In this document: positions 30,601 to 35,740 of the stretch, piece after piece
How positions within the stretch are numbered: the stretch's first letter is position 1
Layout of the letters: the number at the start of each line of letters is the position of its first letter
Source: Cordylochernes scorpioides
Taxonomy: Eukaryota > Arthropoda > Arachnida > Pseudoscorpiones > Chernetidae
Assembly: GCA_030710605.1 (NCBI GenBank)
Contig: CP092880.1
Location: forward strand, 6,629,009 to 6,693,008
Length of the DNA stretch: 64,000 nucleotides
Reading direction: 5' to 3'
Notes under the pieces: generated by a model
Database searches by the model: none
The model's input: the letters and a program-made list of their open reading frames with translations, nothing else
What the model was told of the DNA's origin: nothing
Translations under genes and position numbers: made by a program

Positions 30601-33225
30601 GTGTTTAGCTGGCAAAGTGGCTAGGCCAAATCTCGGGCATAAATATATTTATATAGATGGAAATTTTGCATGAAGGATATGGATCTATATAAAAAAAGAA
30701 AGGATGAATTTCTCGTCAAAACTAAGCGCCATCTATTTCCATTACGAATTGTGTTATACAGTATATACTCATGGACAAAACTTAAAGAATTAGACTGTCT
30801 TTAATGTCTTTGGAGACAGAGGCAATTTATTTCACACTTGGTTACTTCGTGTGTCTTCAATAAAGGACACTGTAATATCTTTCAGAGTTATTGTCTGAAT
30901 CCCGATATACATGGTAAAAGGTACAACTTCCTTAAGTTTTGTCCATGAATCTTTCAATTTTTCAAATTCAAATACTTGCCCTACAGTACACTTCAATGAC
31001 TAGAGTGAGTTGAAAGCTGAGGGGAAGCAGTTATTCACTTCGAAGGATCAGAACTGGTATCATGGCGGAATCGAAGAACTTTCAGAAAGATGGATTAAAA
31101 CGATGCAACACTATGGCTTATACATTGAATGATAAATAGAATTCATCACAGAGTCATGTCTTATGGAATAAAGTGGTCAAATATTACAAAATAATCGTTT
31201 TTAAATTGTGAACAACAAATAACATCATATATCTCAATGTATCAATATTGAATCTGTACTTAAGATACTGTTCTATGTTACAGACTTCGTTATAGTATGC
31301 TGCTTTTCACATATGTAGACATGCGATGCATTTACAGTAAAAGCAGTTGCCAACTTCTACCCATCATGATTATCATGGCCTGAACCACGTGTACTAGGGA
31401 TAACAATAATAAAAAAAAGTAAAATAGAAATAAAGCAACACACATCAAACTGACTAAGAAAATGCTCCAATGACCCCCGATTCTTGCAAACGTCCAACCA
31501 CACCAACGAGTGCAAGTAATCAAACGGGACTCTGGCACATTTTGTAAGTGAAAAGTCGAACTGCGCTTATCACATGTGTATACATGGGGTGCACGTACAG
31601 TAAAAGCAGTCGCCAACTTCTACCTACCATGATTATCATGGCCTGTACTAAGTGTATAAGTGAGTAATAATGATTAAAAAAACTAGAGTATGGTGTGTAT
31701 CAGGTACGACACCACCAACTCTCTGCTCCACTTCACCCTCCACTTACTGATCCACCACCAGGACGTCCAGGACAAGGTGCGGGCAGAGATGAGAGAGGTA
31801 CAAGGTGACAAGGTGGGTAGCGGTCACCGTGTCCTCACAGACGTCACCAGGCAATGTGTCGCAGGAAGTTTTCGACCTACAAGATGTGTCAAAGCTGAAC
31901 TACACGGAACAAGTACTGATGGAAGTCATGAGACTCTATCCACCTTCCCCTTTGTACGTATATCCTCAATGTATCAAATTACACGCATATAGACGAGACA
32001 CACGGTTTATAAATTTCATAATGAATTGCCAAACTACAAAGAGCATTGCTCGATGCAAATATTTGAATGTAATTCTACTTTCCTATAAGCTTATGTCCAT
32101 AATTTCTTTGAAAACAATTTTTAGGATTCCACCCTTCAATGCTGCGTATATAAGCAGAATCGTCCAATACAATATTAGAGCTCTGAGAAGCGGTCTGGTG
32201 GATTAAATTGGCGAAACCGCTGGGAGGGCTCACCACTGATGAGCCAAGCTCTCCCAATATACTTTTTCATCGCAGTAAGGGCAGTAGAATTTTGTATTAT
32301 GTATAAAAGAAACATTCGTGCTTTAAAATCCTTCCATTTTTTATACAAGGTTGTCCCAAAAGTTCGTAAATACTTGCAAAAAAATAAATACCAATATTAT
32401 TCTACGTTATGTATATTGTCTTTGTATTATGTATAATTGTTAGAAACTATTATAGACGCGTATGATTCTTTTAAAAATTAAACAATTATTACTGCCCTTA
32501 TAGCAATGGAAAAATTGATAGAATTTTAATTTTCCATTACATTAAGGACAGTAGAAATTGTTTAATTTGTAAAAGAATCATACACGTCTATAATAGTTTC
32601 TAATTTTCATAACAGATGGAGCGCTAATGCAACATAATATAAAGTAATTGCATTATGTATTCGCCGTTGTATTATGTATGCATTCGCCGTAATAATATTA
32701 TTCGCCAAGTAAATAGAAAAACACGAACTTTTGGGACAATCTTATACGCTATCAACATACCGATCAGATAACCAATTCAACACCTAAACGCTACCGTTCT
32801 GTACACAGAGCTGTGCAACGAGTGGCCAACGAAGATTACCACCTGAATGATTCCAAACTGATTCCTCGCGATATTCCCATTCTCATTCCACTGGACGCCC
32901 TTCACCGTGACACCAAGTACTGGACCAATCCGGAGACATTCGATCCTGACAGGTGATCAACCAGTACCTCACAGAAAACCAGCACTTACAGTAAATGTCC
33001 AGGTTTTCCCCGGAGAGGAAAGGAGAATTCCCAGCACTGGCCTTCCAACCTTTTGGTACAGGACCTCGCATGTGTATTGGCAGCAGGGTAGCTTTGACAG
33101 AGGCCAAATCCTTCCTGGCATTGCTGCTCACTAAGTACCGCCTGGAGAAATGTCCTCTCACAGACAAGGTGACTGACTCTATCCTGATCTCCTTTAAGTC
33201 AAATATCATTAACACAGATATCTGA
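9591..33225 (+). CDS. Cytochrome P450, CYP3-clan, 11 exons, intact
   Basis: Haem-thiolate monooxygenase, expected to be ER-anchored. I joined exons 9591-9649, 17172-17321, 17370-17466, 17887-18235, 21344-21465, 21522-21579, 29937-30003, 31704-31812, 31865-31953, 32809-32952 and 33003-33225. Every border is GT/AG, phases agree at all ten junctions, and the sum is 1,467 nt = 488 aa + TGA, normal for the family. Seen in order: hydrophobic N-terminal anchor (res 1-20), proline-rich hinge GIQGPKP, helix-C WRNMR (W127, R131), I-helix GGYDTT (300-305), K-helix ExxR (E357, R360), WTNPETFDPDRF (405-416) and haem loop FGTGPRMCIG (432-441) with Cys439 as iron ligand. Intron sizes are bimodal: 48-56 bp (introns 2, 5, 8, 10) against 0.4-8.4 kb. 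The large ones are filled with transposons and satellites. Family assignment is by motif and overall wording; subfamily and substrate are not decidable here. Confidence 0.93.
9690..10410. repeat. 66-bp satellite, left part (P450 intron 1)
   Basis: Begins with the inner part of a mariner-type MITE ('cacttggttatctcgtgtg', a TG run, 'cactgtaatatcttta'). Its last 66 bp (TCTGAATCCCGATAGACATG, CTAAAAGGTACAATTTCCTT, AAGTTTTGTTCATGAGTGTA) are then repeated about nine times to 10410, where the gypsy element interrupts. The array resumes at 16155. 66 is a multiple of 3, so it fakes long repetitive ORFs. Confidence 0.88.
10411..10630 (+). repeat. 5' LTR of the gypsy element
   Basis: 220 bp, TGTAGGCGCC...GAAGCCAACA. 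Contains 'gttttaataaacgctac', a likely poly(A) signal. The last ~50 bp are found captured in two Helitrons (6330, 44590). Confidence 0.95.
10636..10648 (+). promoter_or_regulatory. Candidate primer-binding site (tRNA-Leu-like)
   Basis: TCAGAAGTGGGAT, 5 bases after the LTR, is complementary to the 3' arm of animal tRNA-Leu (…ATCCCACTTCTGA) but lacks the usual TGG that pairs with CCA. Inference from remembered tRNA ends. Confidence 0.4.
10767..10935 (+). repeat. 54-bp triplicated leader repeat of the gypsy element
   Basis: Three copies of a 54-bp unit with 'aaaagtattattacaagtc', 'acctcgacaaaagtattatc' and 'gcaaagtatcgcggt' lie between LTR and gag. The function is unknown; it may belong to the packaging leader. 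Confidence 0.8.
11050..15939 (+). CDS. Ty3/gypsy Gag-Pol polyprotein, single intact ORF
   Basis: 1,629 codons; the more likely start is the second Met at 11080 (MTYLAKVRKCDL), giving 1,619 aa. Domains in order: acidic/basic coiled stretch of RERIEDRERIEE repeats (res ~65-100), gag, two CCHC knuckles (CFNCNQFGHIARDC ~370, CRGCGQTGHKERNC ~395), aspartic protease MIDTGSSS (~446), reverse transcriptase (LDLAHGYLQIPL; YLDDVII ~882), RNase H (HCDAS ~1029; LELMAI; TDCQAL), integrase HHCC finger and D-D-E (HMDHVGP ~1313, SDRGSC ~1371, GMVERVNRT ~1406). PR-RT-RH-IN order defines Ty3/gypsy. No envelope gene. The stop TAG lies inside the first 5 bp of the 3' LTR. All catalytic residues are present, so the element may be autonomous. 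Confidence 0.97.
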   Translation: MLCLFFLLKNMTYLAKVRKCDLSKLAYELGEVVPPESRIVDLKHLILNSQSYEEEFAKQLLETLIEDRERIEERERIEDRKRIEDRERIERERKEQMVMEFELEKLRIQTTRGNNDTSRSTSNDAHYEIRKLMPKYESKDNDLSFYLILFERQAKRLGLDEDQWAFSLLGLLPYEMTQLIARETEEQSGDYRIVKRLLLKRYKLSPEQFRQKFEKHERSQKGSWRDFAFELRGYFNEWIEGMNVENFDALKDLSVTNQLKKKVPNVLRNHLIDDWTKLNNPDELADKLDEYENVRTEMGPPHWNAKHLIPPSFQQKSARFPIQSEVKETKQGTNVSGQDAARNEISETYPNTLRRMVNRTIRNDKGEPKCFNCNQFGHIARDCPAPRTTLTCRGCGQTGHKERNCTRPKEGLKVANLEVEGLETVPPDVYLKDVKIDNKETVKAMIDTGSSSCLMRESVARRISVDIEPDSTSLYGIGNQTAPAARTVGKTTVDLEIDGIVGREITVFIVNDDAQPYDLLIGRTWTDLPYVSFARIGKNLHIGYSSEFPFANLQEEIKSRRIELRATETVQLESDSINFTSAITDEVKDGYVLFTGVDDACVDSLLEVVDGKTTVPIISAGKGKLRVRKNQCVGRVELLNLDDIVVNLDVSEDSFQTKNEEKREGQDQMKRKRPILPEDINVNHSLTSKERQEILDVVNEYRDCFALGMEELGCTDVTKMDIKEVDGSKPVCLRPYKTTASEREAIREIVREWKDNGIVTETRSPYASPVLLVRKKTGDLRLVVDYRRLNIQTVKDKFPLPRIDDLLEGLRNAKFFTTLDLAHGYLQIPLTDKAKLKTAFITPDDTGQFERMIFGLANAPAEFQRLMHTVLGPLLNKKAFCYLDDVIIPAKDWREMIERLREVLERIRSAKLTLKPSKCEFGRREVEFLGYVISTGGLKPGPRKIKAIEEFPEPKNVHDIRRFLGLTNFFRRFVKDFARKAEPLSRLTKKGSQFEWKEEQRRSFGGLRKDLVEYPVLAHYNPELKTEVHCDASAEGYAGMVLQMDEDGKWRLVYCVSKKTTEAEKMYHSSKLELMAIVWTLDRLRQFLVGIKFTVVTDCQALVYMNAKKTKNPQIARWYNLIQEYDFEIRHKPGEKMAHVDGMSRAPVDDPRDTMEEIVEKNLEVCFAITLEEQILMIQHSDPELRDLIQMFRKNPCDRTVGEQNRINDYSYKGGRLFRMVKKGEEERALYVIPKSMRKSLVVKFHDLMGHFATDRTVNKIKELCWFPSMKRYVRRHVAMCLECLFNKVPGGKQQGFLHPIKSGKRPFSIVHMDHVGPFVRSTKGNQELLVIVDNLTRFVRLSPVRNTSTQNVLKVMKSFVNDFGLPDKIISDRGSCFTSRQFEEFCRVNGIHHTLNSTKHPQGNGMVERVNRTVLSTIATSIEDPRRKDWDLKIKEVERNLNNAVNKTTNKTPFETLHGYSPRFHDGILRRLADEDVDPWTEPDRIQESVRTQIENKQEIMKTYYDKKKCRTIQFEVGEIVVMRHVPKMTGEPTKAQPKYRGPLIITEVLPSDTYRVTQLSERTSGRFYTTTAHISQLKSWHSEEDDSATEESPDEEPEVEDTPRRNPRRSCNARFNRGRLKSRNGRM
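15935..16154 (+). repeat. 3' LTR of the gypsy element
   Basis: 220 bp, same as the 5' LTR except one base. It begins inside the gag-pol stop codon context (ATGTAG). No strong polypurine tract precedes it; the best is 'ccaggaatgg'. Confidence 0.95.
16155..17065. repeat. 66-bp satellite, right part
   Basis: About twelve regular 66-bp units to 16946, then two degenerate units with CACACACA insertions to 17065. Continues the array broken by the gypsy insertion. Confidence 0.88.
17172..17321 (+). CDS. P450 exon 2
   Basis: Acceptor TTTCAG at 17166-17171 and donor GTAAGT at 17322. Codes for residues 20-69, with the proline hinge GIQGPKP and the start of the helix A region (EWHRKYGDIFG). Ends in phase 2. 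It is separated from exon 1 by 7.5 kb of satellite and a Ty3/gypsy element. Confidence 0.92.
17370..17466 (+). CDS. P450 exon 3
   Basis: A 48-bp intron precedes it (acceptor TTCTCAG, donor GTAAGT at 17467). Codes for residues 70-102, the beta-1/helix B segment FFGIKPFLCIADPDILKRI, typical of CYP3-clan proteins. Ends in phase 0. Confidence 0.92.
17480..17880. mobile_element. AT-rich MITE with transposase 3' fragment (P450 intron 3)
   Basis: Inverted, internally repetitive ends ('aaattaaagtttttaaattt' left; 'ttaatttgaagttaaaaacc' right) flank a short coding remnant. It fills almost the whole of intron 3. Confidence 0.6.
17601..17732 (+). pseudogene. DDE_3/IS630-Tc1-type transposase C-terminal fragment
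   Basis: Reads YSPMLNPIEKVFSKIKFSA and continues to TGA. 'SPxLNPIExxxSxxK' is the third-acid motif of Tc1/IS630-like transposases; the Glu/Asp and LNPIE context are preserved. 43 codons only. Confidence 0.6.
17887..18235 (+). CDS. P450 exon 4 (helix C-E)
   Basis: Acceptor CTTTCAG, donor GTACGT at 18236. Codes for residues 103-218 in phase 0, with WRNMR (helix C, haem propionate contact), LSPAFSTSKIRHM and the helix E region ending DYVIRIQ. The longest coding exon. Confidence 0.95.
18498..18712. repeat. Fold-back element (372-bp family relative)
   Basis: Arms of about 100 bp ('acgcgtaagaatctttttga', 'aattaaacaatttctactgc') around a centre with 'ggcttcaccactgatgagcc' between inverted GGGAGGG/CCCTCCC. 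Lies in P450 intron 4. Confidence 0.75.
18720..18945. repeat. Diverged 372-bp-family element leading into the 91-bp array
   Basis: 'atttaatctagcagaccg', 'ctaatattgtattggacgat' and 'tgtaggatggaac' align with the 372-bp unit at 24950-25020. Its end ('ttggcgcgatattgcc') runs directly into the satellite. Confidence 0.55.
18946..20322. repeat. 91-bp satellite (P450 intron 4)
   Basis: About 15 copies of a 91-bp unit ('gatgacgcgatattgcct', 'tcttcaaaatttactaaaga', 'tgtgcctagctgtgaagtaa', 'gttaatttgcagagacg'). Units are nearly identical (e.g. GTGCCT/GTACCT alternation). 'gatggcgcgatattgcc' matches the end of the neighbouring 372-bp family ('gatggcgcgttattgcc'). Confidence 0.92.
20332..20672 (+). repeat. 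LINE 3' UTR copy with (GTT)n tail
   Basis: Pyrimidine-rich 3' UTR ending 'accctaaataaaggctttt' + GTTGTTGTTG, the same tail type as at 900-930. Confidence 0.55.
20700..20846. mobile_element. Tigger/pogo-like MITE, complete
   Basis: 147 bp, perfect 14-bp ends CAGTAGAACCTCCC / GGGAGGTTCTACTG with TA on both sides. It is the single-copy form of the element whose end is amplified at 4067-5779. Confidence 0.85.
20862..21120 (-). repeat. LINE 3' end family copy
   Basis: Reverse complement of the 6700-6960 block, including 'ctgatagtaccctgtaaggg' and 'ggtcccaagcccagatg'. Confidence 0.5.
21205..21285. repeat. Relic of the Tigger-like MITE
   Basis: 'caatagaactacttctctg', 'ttgcagagctaaagtgtcc' and 'tttagggaatggtgtat' align to one half of the MITE at 20700. 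It ends 60 bp before P450 exon 5. Confidence 0.5.
21344..21465 (+). CDS. P450 exon 5 (helix F-G)
   Basis: Acceptor GTGCGCAG, donor GTGGGT at 21466. It keeps the frame from exon 4 (phase 1 in, phase 0 out) and reads LSLPWLGWLLTRVASLLSAD, the variable F-G region that contacts membrane and substrate. This is the least conserved part of the family, so the call rests mainly on frame continuity and splice signals. Confidence 0.8.
21522..21579 (+). CDS. P450 exon 6
   Basis: A 56-bp intron precedes it; acceptor CCCGCAG, donor GTAAGT at 21580. Codes for TKDIMQLLIDYNKEASSTP, the family's 'KDxLQLLLD' segment before helix I. The 8.4-kb intron 6 follows. Confidence 0.9.
21676..22235. mobile_element. hAT-like MITE, itself split by a LINE tail
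   Basis: Ends CAGAAGTCGGCAAACTGACGG and CTCAAAAGTTTGCCGACAACTG are inverted repeats of the CAGGGGTCGGCAA type with 'gcggctctttgaatatgaag' inside, the common arthropod hAT-MITE layout. The sister copy is at 43591-44066. 8-bp flanks (atcctaga / tcctaatc) match only in part. Confidence 0.65.
21745..22090 (+). repeat. LINE 3' end family copy inside the hAT MITE
   Basis: Contains 'gggagcactactcagtgg', 'gggtactatcagccaagcc' and 'ttcatccgggcttgggacc', the same block as at 6590-6960. It begins right after 'tctttatatagt' of the host element and that stretch resumes afterwards ('tctttatatagttcc'). Confidence 0.6.
22430..22940. repeat. 372-bp-family copy interrupted by a Tigger-like MITE
   Basis: 'ttctactgtccttactgag', 'gggagggcttgactcatcag' and 'gaagatggaatattgg' are family landmarks. 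The two halves (to 22598 and from 22873) rejoin cleanly if the inner MITE and one TA are removed. Confidence 0.6.
22599..22872. mobile_element. Tigger-like MITE (TIR 'cacctatcccccgatttacac')
   Basis: Inverted ends CACCTATCCCCCGATTTACAC / GTGTAAATCGGGGGATAGGTG flanked by TA. A related copy is at 42012-42277. Confidence 0.75.
22943..23871. mobile_element. mariner-type MITE split by a Helitron
   Basis: Left end CAAGGTTGTCTCACAAGTTCG, right end 'caaacttttgagacaacctt' with TA. Inner 'accaatattattcgc' and 'cgtaataatattattcgcc' as in the copy at 2308. Its right end is exactly where the 29-bp satellite starts. Confidence 0.7.
23019..23739 (-). mobile_element. Non-autonomous Helitron (minus orientation)
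   Basis: On the - strand it starts TCTATATATATAAAATTGAA and ends with the hairpin CCCGGGCGAAGCCGGG + TACATCCGCTAG, flanked by A and T, the Helitron rule. Contains 'caaataaattgccgcgatat' to 'gtctttcctaattttc', a piece resembling the LTR family at 7423/37450. Confidence 0.65.
23872..24804. repeat. 29-bp satellite, left block (P450 intron 6)
   Basis: About 32 units of 'ttatatgtttacgaactttt' + GGGATAACC. The unit is the terminal repeat of the mariner-type MITE that ends at 23871. Small base variants (GACAACC/GATAACC) are scattered. Confidence 0.93.
24805..26455. repeat. Tandem 372-bp elements, three direct plus one inverted
   Basis: Three head-to-tail copies with exact 372-bp spacing (landmarks at 24889, 25261, 25633), a truncated fourth to about 26000, then an inverted copy (26005-26455). 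Each holds 'gggagggcttggctcatcag' and ends at 'ataacgcgccatctatac'. The block is embedded in the 29-bp satellite. A 60-codon frame recurs in each copy but is not coding in my view. Confidence 0.9.
26838..26924. repeat. Near-perfect palindrome, copy 1
   Basis: About 40-bp arms GCGTGGTAAGGACAAAATAC... with centre 'tcttcataatgaaga'. Inserted in a 29-bp unit. Confidence 0.85.
27311..27398. repeat. Near-perfect palindrome, copy 2
   Basis: Same as copy 1 except one arm has GTAATGAC instead of GTAAGGAC; arose with the 474-bp duplication. Confidence 0.85.
27590..28350. other. Intron 6 sequence without recognisable feature
   Basis: AT-rich; no ORF, repeat family or RNA gene recognised. Confidence 0.4.
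28353..29030 (-). mobile_element. Helitron-like element, right border uncertain
   Basis: Left border CTAGCCGAATGACCCGGGC with hairpin CCCGGGCAACGCCC, preceded by A, is a minus-strand Helitron 3' end. Inner parts match 52540-52770 (reverse) and, near 28850, the inside of the Helitron at 23019 ('gcgctgcttgcgagcg'). The other terminus is not clear. Confidence 0.5.
29265..29420 (-). repeat. Penelope-type tail with hammerhead-like motif
   Basis: On the - strand at 29363-29332: CTGACGA, G, GACAAAA-GA-TTTTGTC hairpin, GAAAC, GTC, i.e. core CUGANGA / GAAA with a GUC cleavage triplet in a palindromic ACGU stem III. Family shared with 115-330 and 42560-42745. Confidence 0.55.
29570..29880 (+). pseudogene. 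LINE C-terminal fragment and 3' UTR
   Basis: Reads RIRPLIIEAFSVLERHSDLR, then WIFGSG and LASAKSIIYRYFVQ, a pattern seen downstream of the RT in some LINEs (inference), followed by a 3' UTR with 'caataaaatttgtttcaatt'. Ends 50 bp before P450 exon 7. Confidence 0.4.
29937..30003 (+). CDS. P450 exon 7 (start of I-helix)
   Basis: Acceptor TTGCTGCAG, donor GTAAGT at 30004. Reads RPLLSDDDIVVNSISFVIGG, the start of the oxygen-activating I helix. The split Gly codon (phase 2) is completed by exon 8. Confidence 0.95.
30070..30360. repeat. Inverted-arm element, Penelope-terminus-like
   Basis: Arms carry 'gctatctttcaagtgataat' and 'attatcacttgaaagctagc'. The second arm resembles the degenerate hammerhead region of the Penelope copies (…GAAAGCT). 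A second copy is at 36130-36360. Confidence 0.45.
30766..30955. mobile_element. mariner-type MITE, short complete copy
   Basis: 'tactcatggacaaaacttaa' at left and 'ttaagttttgtccatga' at right, inverted. The middle carries 'gtgtcttcaataaaggac' and 'gttattgtctgaatcccg'. Single-copy form of the 66-bp and 118-bp satellite source. Confidence 0.75.
31320..31660 (+). repeat. SINE body, one and a half copies
   Basis: 'atgctccaatgacccccgat', 'tgattatcatggcctg' and 'cgtgtactagggataa' match, in reverse, the tRNA-headed SINE at 43140-43440. The tRNA head is missing here. Lies just before P450 exon 8. Confidence 0.55.
31704..31812 (+). CDS. P450 exon 8 (I-helix core)
   Basis: Acceptor GTATCAG, donor GTGGGT at 31813. 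Completes the proton-relay motif GGYDTT (Thr304/Thr305) and continues into helix J (HHQDVQDKVRAEMREVQGDK). Confidence 0.95.
31865..31953 (+). CDS. P450 exon 9 (K-helix)
   Basis: A 52-bp intron precedes it; acceptor GTCGCAG, donor GTACGT at 31954. Contains ExxR as MEVMRLYPP (E357/R360). Ends in phase 2. Confidence 0.95.
32030..32340 (-). repeat. Single copy of the 372-bp family
   Basis: Same order of landmarks as the arrays ('agaagcggtctggtggatt', 'gctgggagggctcacc', 'catcgcagtaagggcag'). Lies in P450 intron 9. Confidence 0.7.
32346..32743. mobile_element. mariner-type MITE with nested fold-back
   Basis: Ends CAAGGTTGTCCCAAAAGTTCG and 'cgaacttttgggacaatctt' with TA. A fold-back element (32445-32640; arms 'gtatgattcttttaaaaatt') is inserted in the middle. 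Confidence 0.7.
32809..32952 (+). CDS. P450 exon 10 (PERF region)
   Basis: Acceptor ACACAG, donor GTGATC at 32953 (weaker than the others). Reads from AVQRVANEDY to YWTNPETFDPDR. The Arg of the PERF-type motif is split by intron 10 (50 bp). Confidence 0.94.
33003..33225 (+). CDS. P450 exon 11 (haem loop, C-terminus)
   Basis: Acceptor TGTCCAG; ends at TGA 33223-33225. Contains the complete haem-binding loop FGTGPRMCIG with Cys439, helix L and the C-terminal sheet. Confidence 0.97.
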
Positions 33226-33273
33226 GATGTTTCAGAGTTTCCATAACGACAAATCATACCTTTTTTTTATCGA

Positions 33274-33279
33274 AATAAA
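33274..33279 (+). promoter_or_regulatory. Candidate poly(A) signal of the P450 gene
   Basis: AATAAA 49 bp after the P450 stop codon, the first such hexamer downstream. Confidence 0.55.
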
Positions 33280-33560
33280 TCACAATTTCATTTTAGGATA
33301 AGTAAAAAAAAAAGAATTCATTTTACCAAGTGGTCGAATATCCATAATCTATCAAATATATACTTCTTAAATCGATAAATGTCTTCATTGAATTACGCTT
33401 GGTTAGTCTCGTTTGTTATTAAGGGCCTGTTGAAGAGAATTCGAACAAGAGTAATTCAATAAATAAATGTACCAATATAAGTACTATTTAATATTTGATA
33501 CTTTCAACTTTGACCATTTTAAAAATACTATAGATTGTCATATACAAATCTCATACGATT
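33280..33560. other. No recognisable feature
   Basis: AT-rich sequence after the P450 poly(A) signal; nothing recognised. Confidence 0.4.
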
Positions 33561-33562
33561 AT

Positions 33563-33838
33563 ACAAGATTGTCCTAAAAGTTCGTAAACATGATTATTAT
33601 TTATATTTTACAGGTGTTTACGAAATTTTTGGACAACCTTGTAATTCTGAAACTTAGCCCACCTACTGATTGGGCCACCCTTGATATAAAACATCAGAGA
33701 TTAAATCATTCTTCTATAAGAATTCTGTTATAATTATACCAAGGTTACCAATATTACCAAGGTTGTCCAAAAGGTTCGTAAACACTTTAAAGTATAAATC
33801 ATAATATATGTTTACGAACTTTTGGAACAACTTTATAT
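33563..33838. repeat. Two minimal mariner MITEs
   Basis: 33563-33645 and 33758-33838 are each little more than two facing terminal repeats ('ggttgtcc(t/a)aaa(a/g)gttcgtaaac'). Confidence 0.6.
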
Positions 33839-34131
33839 ATGAGAAACAGAGCCCATGGCTTTGAAGGTACCTGAAGATTATGGCATTTATTCTGACCAGA
33901 TTATCTATTACAGAGCTTCCAGAGACTTTCCTGTCAATGACTGGTGTGTTGTTAGTGTCCATCAAGTCAACCTTTGTTGATTATATGGACAAATAGTCTT
34001 CAATTTGACATGTTAATGATGATCACTCACAGCTCTCTCTTTCATCTAGCCAGCTCATTAGAGGTTTTTCTCTCTTCTTCATTTTTTCCTAACATCAAAA
34101 TCTTATTAAATTATCCTCTTGTGTATATATG

Positions 34132-34352
34132 TGGTAAAATTTTACACAAATATATTTACTGGCAATGTGTTTCTTTTAAATATCATCAAATATTATCTCT
34201 ACAGACCTTACTGCAATGATATGAGTTATTGAATGAGAGGGCTTGGCTCATTCAATAACTCATATCATTGCAGTAAGGTCTGTAGAGATAATATTTGATG
34301 ATATTTAAAAGAGGCGCATTGCCAGTAAATTTATTTGTGTAAAATTTTAACG
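34132..34352. repeat. Long near-perfect fold-back element
   Basis: Arms of about 105 bp ('tactggcaatgtgtttctttt', 'catcaaatattatctctac', 'cttactgcaatgatatgag') meet at 'gagggcttggctc'. Decayed relatives are at 8080-8220 and 8506-8640. Confidence 0.85.
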
Positions 34353-34554
34353 ATAGATGGCAATTATATTTAATTTACTAGTATATATGTGTGTTGATAT
34401 ACAATCCTTTCGGCAAAATTATATTTAAAAAAAAAGACAAATTTCGCTGAGGGAAGAGTTTCTTCCTTCTTCGATTTTTTTTTTACTTATAATATACACA
34501 GTATATGTGTTTTCAAATTAGGCCAGTTTTTGTTTATATATTTAGGATTCTAAA

Positions 34555-34996
34555 AAAGGTATACACCGATCAAATTAATTGCAAAAAGTTTCTAATTTTT
34601 GCAATTAATTTGATCGGTGTATACCTTTTTTAATCGTCATTGCAATTATTCCTCAATCTAAATCTTAAAATGGAGTTCTCTCTTGAAGATCTAGAGAGAT
34701 ATAAGAGAATCATCTTTCGCAAATCCCTTCAGCTTGCCAGGTGTGTGGAGTTGTAACTTAAAATTCAATCTTAACTGCAAACGAATGAATTTCATACCTC
34801 CTTCTTTGCGTATTAAAGATCCAGTCAAAAATCATTTTTCCTATAAAATCGTGCATGAATTTAAAAATAAGCTACTACAGGCGAGAATAAGAGGATGCTA
34901 TTCCTCGATTAGATTCCTCTCCAAGACAATTAAAGAAACTTTTTGCAATTAATTTGATCGGTGTATACCTTTTTTAATCGTCATTGCAATTATTCC
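34555..34996. repeat. Palindrome and distant direct copy flanking a coding remnant
   Basis: 'aggtatacaccgatcaaatt' and its complement form a palindrome at 34555-34635. 'tttgatcggtgtataccttt' recurs at 34952-34972, so the same 55-bp block flanks the remnant at 34671-34952 in direct orientation. Confidence 0.7.
34671..34952 (+). pseudogene. Possible Penelope-like ORF N-terminal fragment
   Basis: Two overlapping frames: MEFSLEDLERYKRIIFRKSL, then, after a shift, CKRMNFIPPSLRIKDPVKNH with KIVHEFKNKLLQARIRG. 'xxIPPSLRIKxPV...ARIR' resembles the N-terminal region of Penelope-like elements as I remember it. No catalytic domain is present. Confidence 0.35.
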
Positions 34997-35494
34997 TCAA
35001 TTTAGGATTCTGTTAATAAAACATATTAGTATTTATACAAAACAGAGATAAATTTGATCATTGAAATTAACATAGGTATTTCCAAGTTTAAACAGACGTA
35101 GTGTATGATAATGGGTTGTGTGAAACAGGAACAATTGCCCATCCATGAAACGATGTTAATGATCCACCCCAAGAATCCAGTAATGGCCACTCTGGAACGT
35201 CTGACCTAAGTCCATCGAATTCCCATTGTCCTATGATATACATATAATAAATAATTACATATTTACAACCAATATTTCAAATAAATAAATCATTTATTGA
35301 TGTTAAACTTATTGAGAGTTTTTTTTTTATGACAACTTTCTACATGCACATACTGGGGGCAAATAATCAGCACGAGTGATGAGATACACAAGTTCGAATT
35401 TGATCGAAAACTTGAATACATACAAGAGTTCATGATAAAATTGTGAAAAAAGTTTTAAAATTACAAAATATTTTCTCACAATTACAAATACAAT

Positions 35495-35590
35495 AGACTC
35501 ATTCTAGAATCTTTAATCTCCAAAGACAATAATAGCATAAACAGAAGAATTAATTTACCCCAACAGTTCCAGCATATTCAACGCAGATGA
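35495..35590 (+). pseudogene. Penelope-like C-terminal fragment
   Basis: 32 codons, RLILESLISKDNNSINRRIN to TGA, aligning with RLIIESIISRKNNSINRRID at the end of the Penelope ORF at 62517-63059. 5'-truncated copy of a second Penelope family. Confidence 0.65.
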
Positions 35591-35709
35591 TGCCAACCCC
35601 CATTGAAACTGTACCCTCCACAACTGGAAACTATTTTTAATTTTGATTTTTAAATGTATTTCTCTGAATCTCTATTGTATCTGTTGCACGTCTTTGCGGA
35701 GCCAGTGGC

Positions 35710-35740
35710 CTGATGAAGCGCGACCGCGCGAAAGCTTGTC
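35710..35740 (+). ncRNA. Hammerhead ribozyme-like motif in Penelope 3' region
   Basis: CTGATGA (35710-35716), one unpaired A, stem II GCGC-GACC-GCGC, then GAAA (35730-35733) and GC. This is the hammerhead core with one extra base. Penelope terminal repeats are known to carry hammerheads, and this motif lies 120 bp after a Penelope ORF end. Cleavage ability not shown. Confidence 0.5.
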
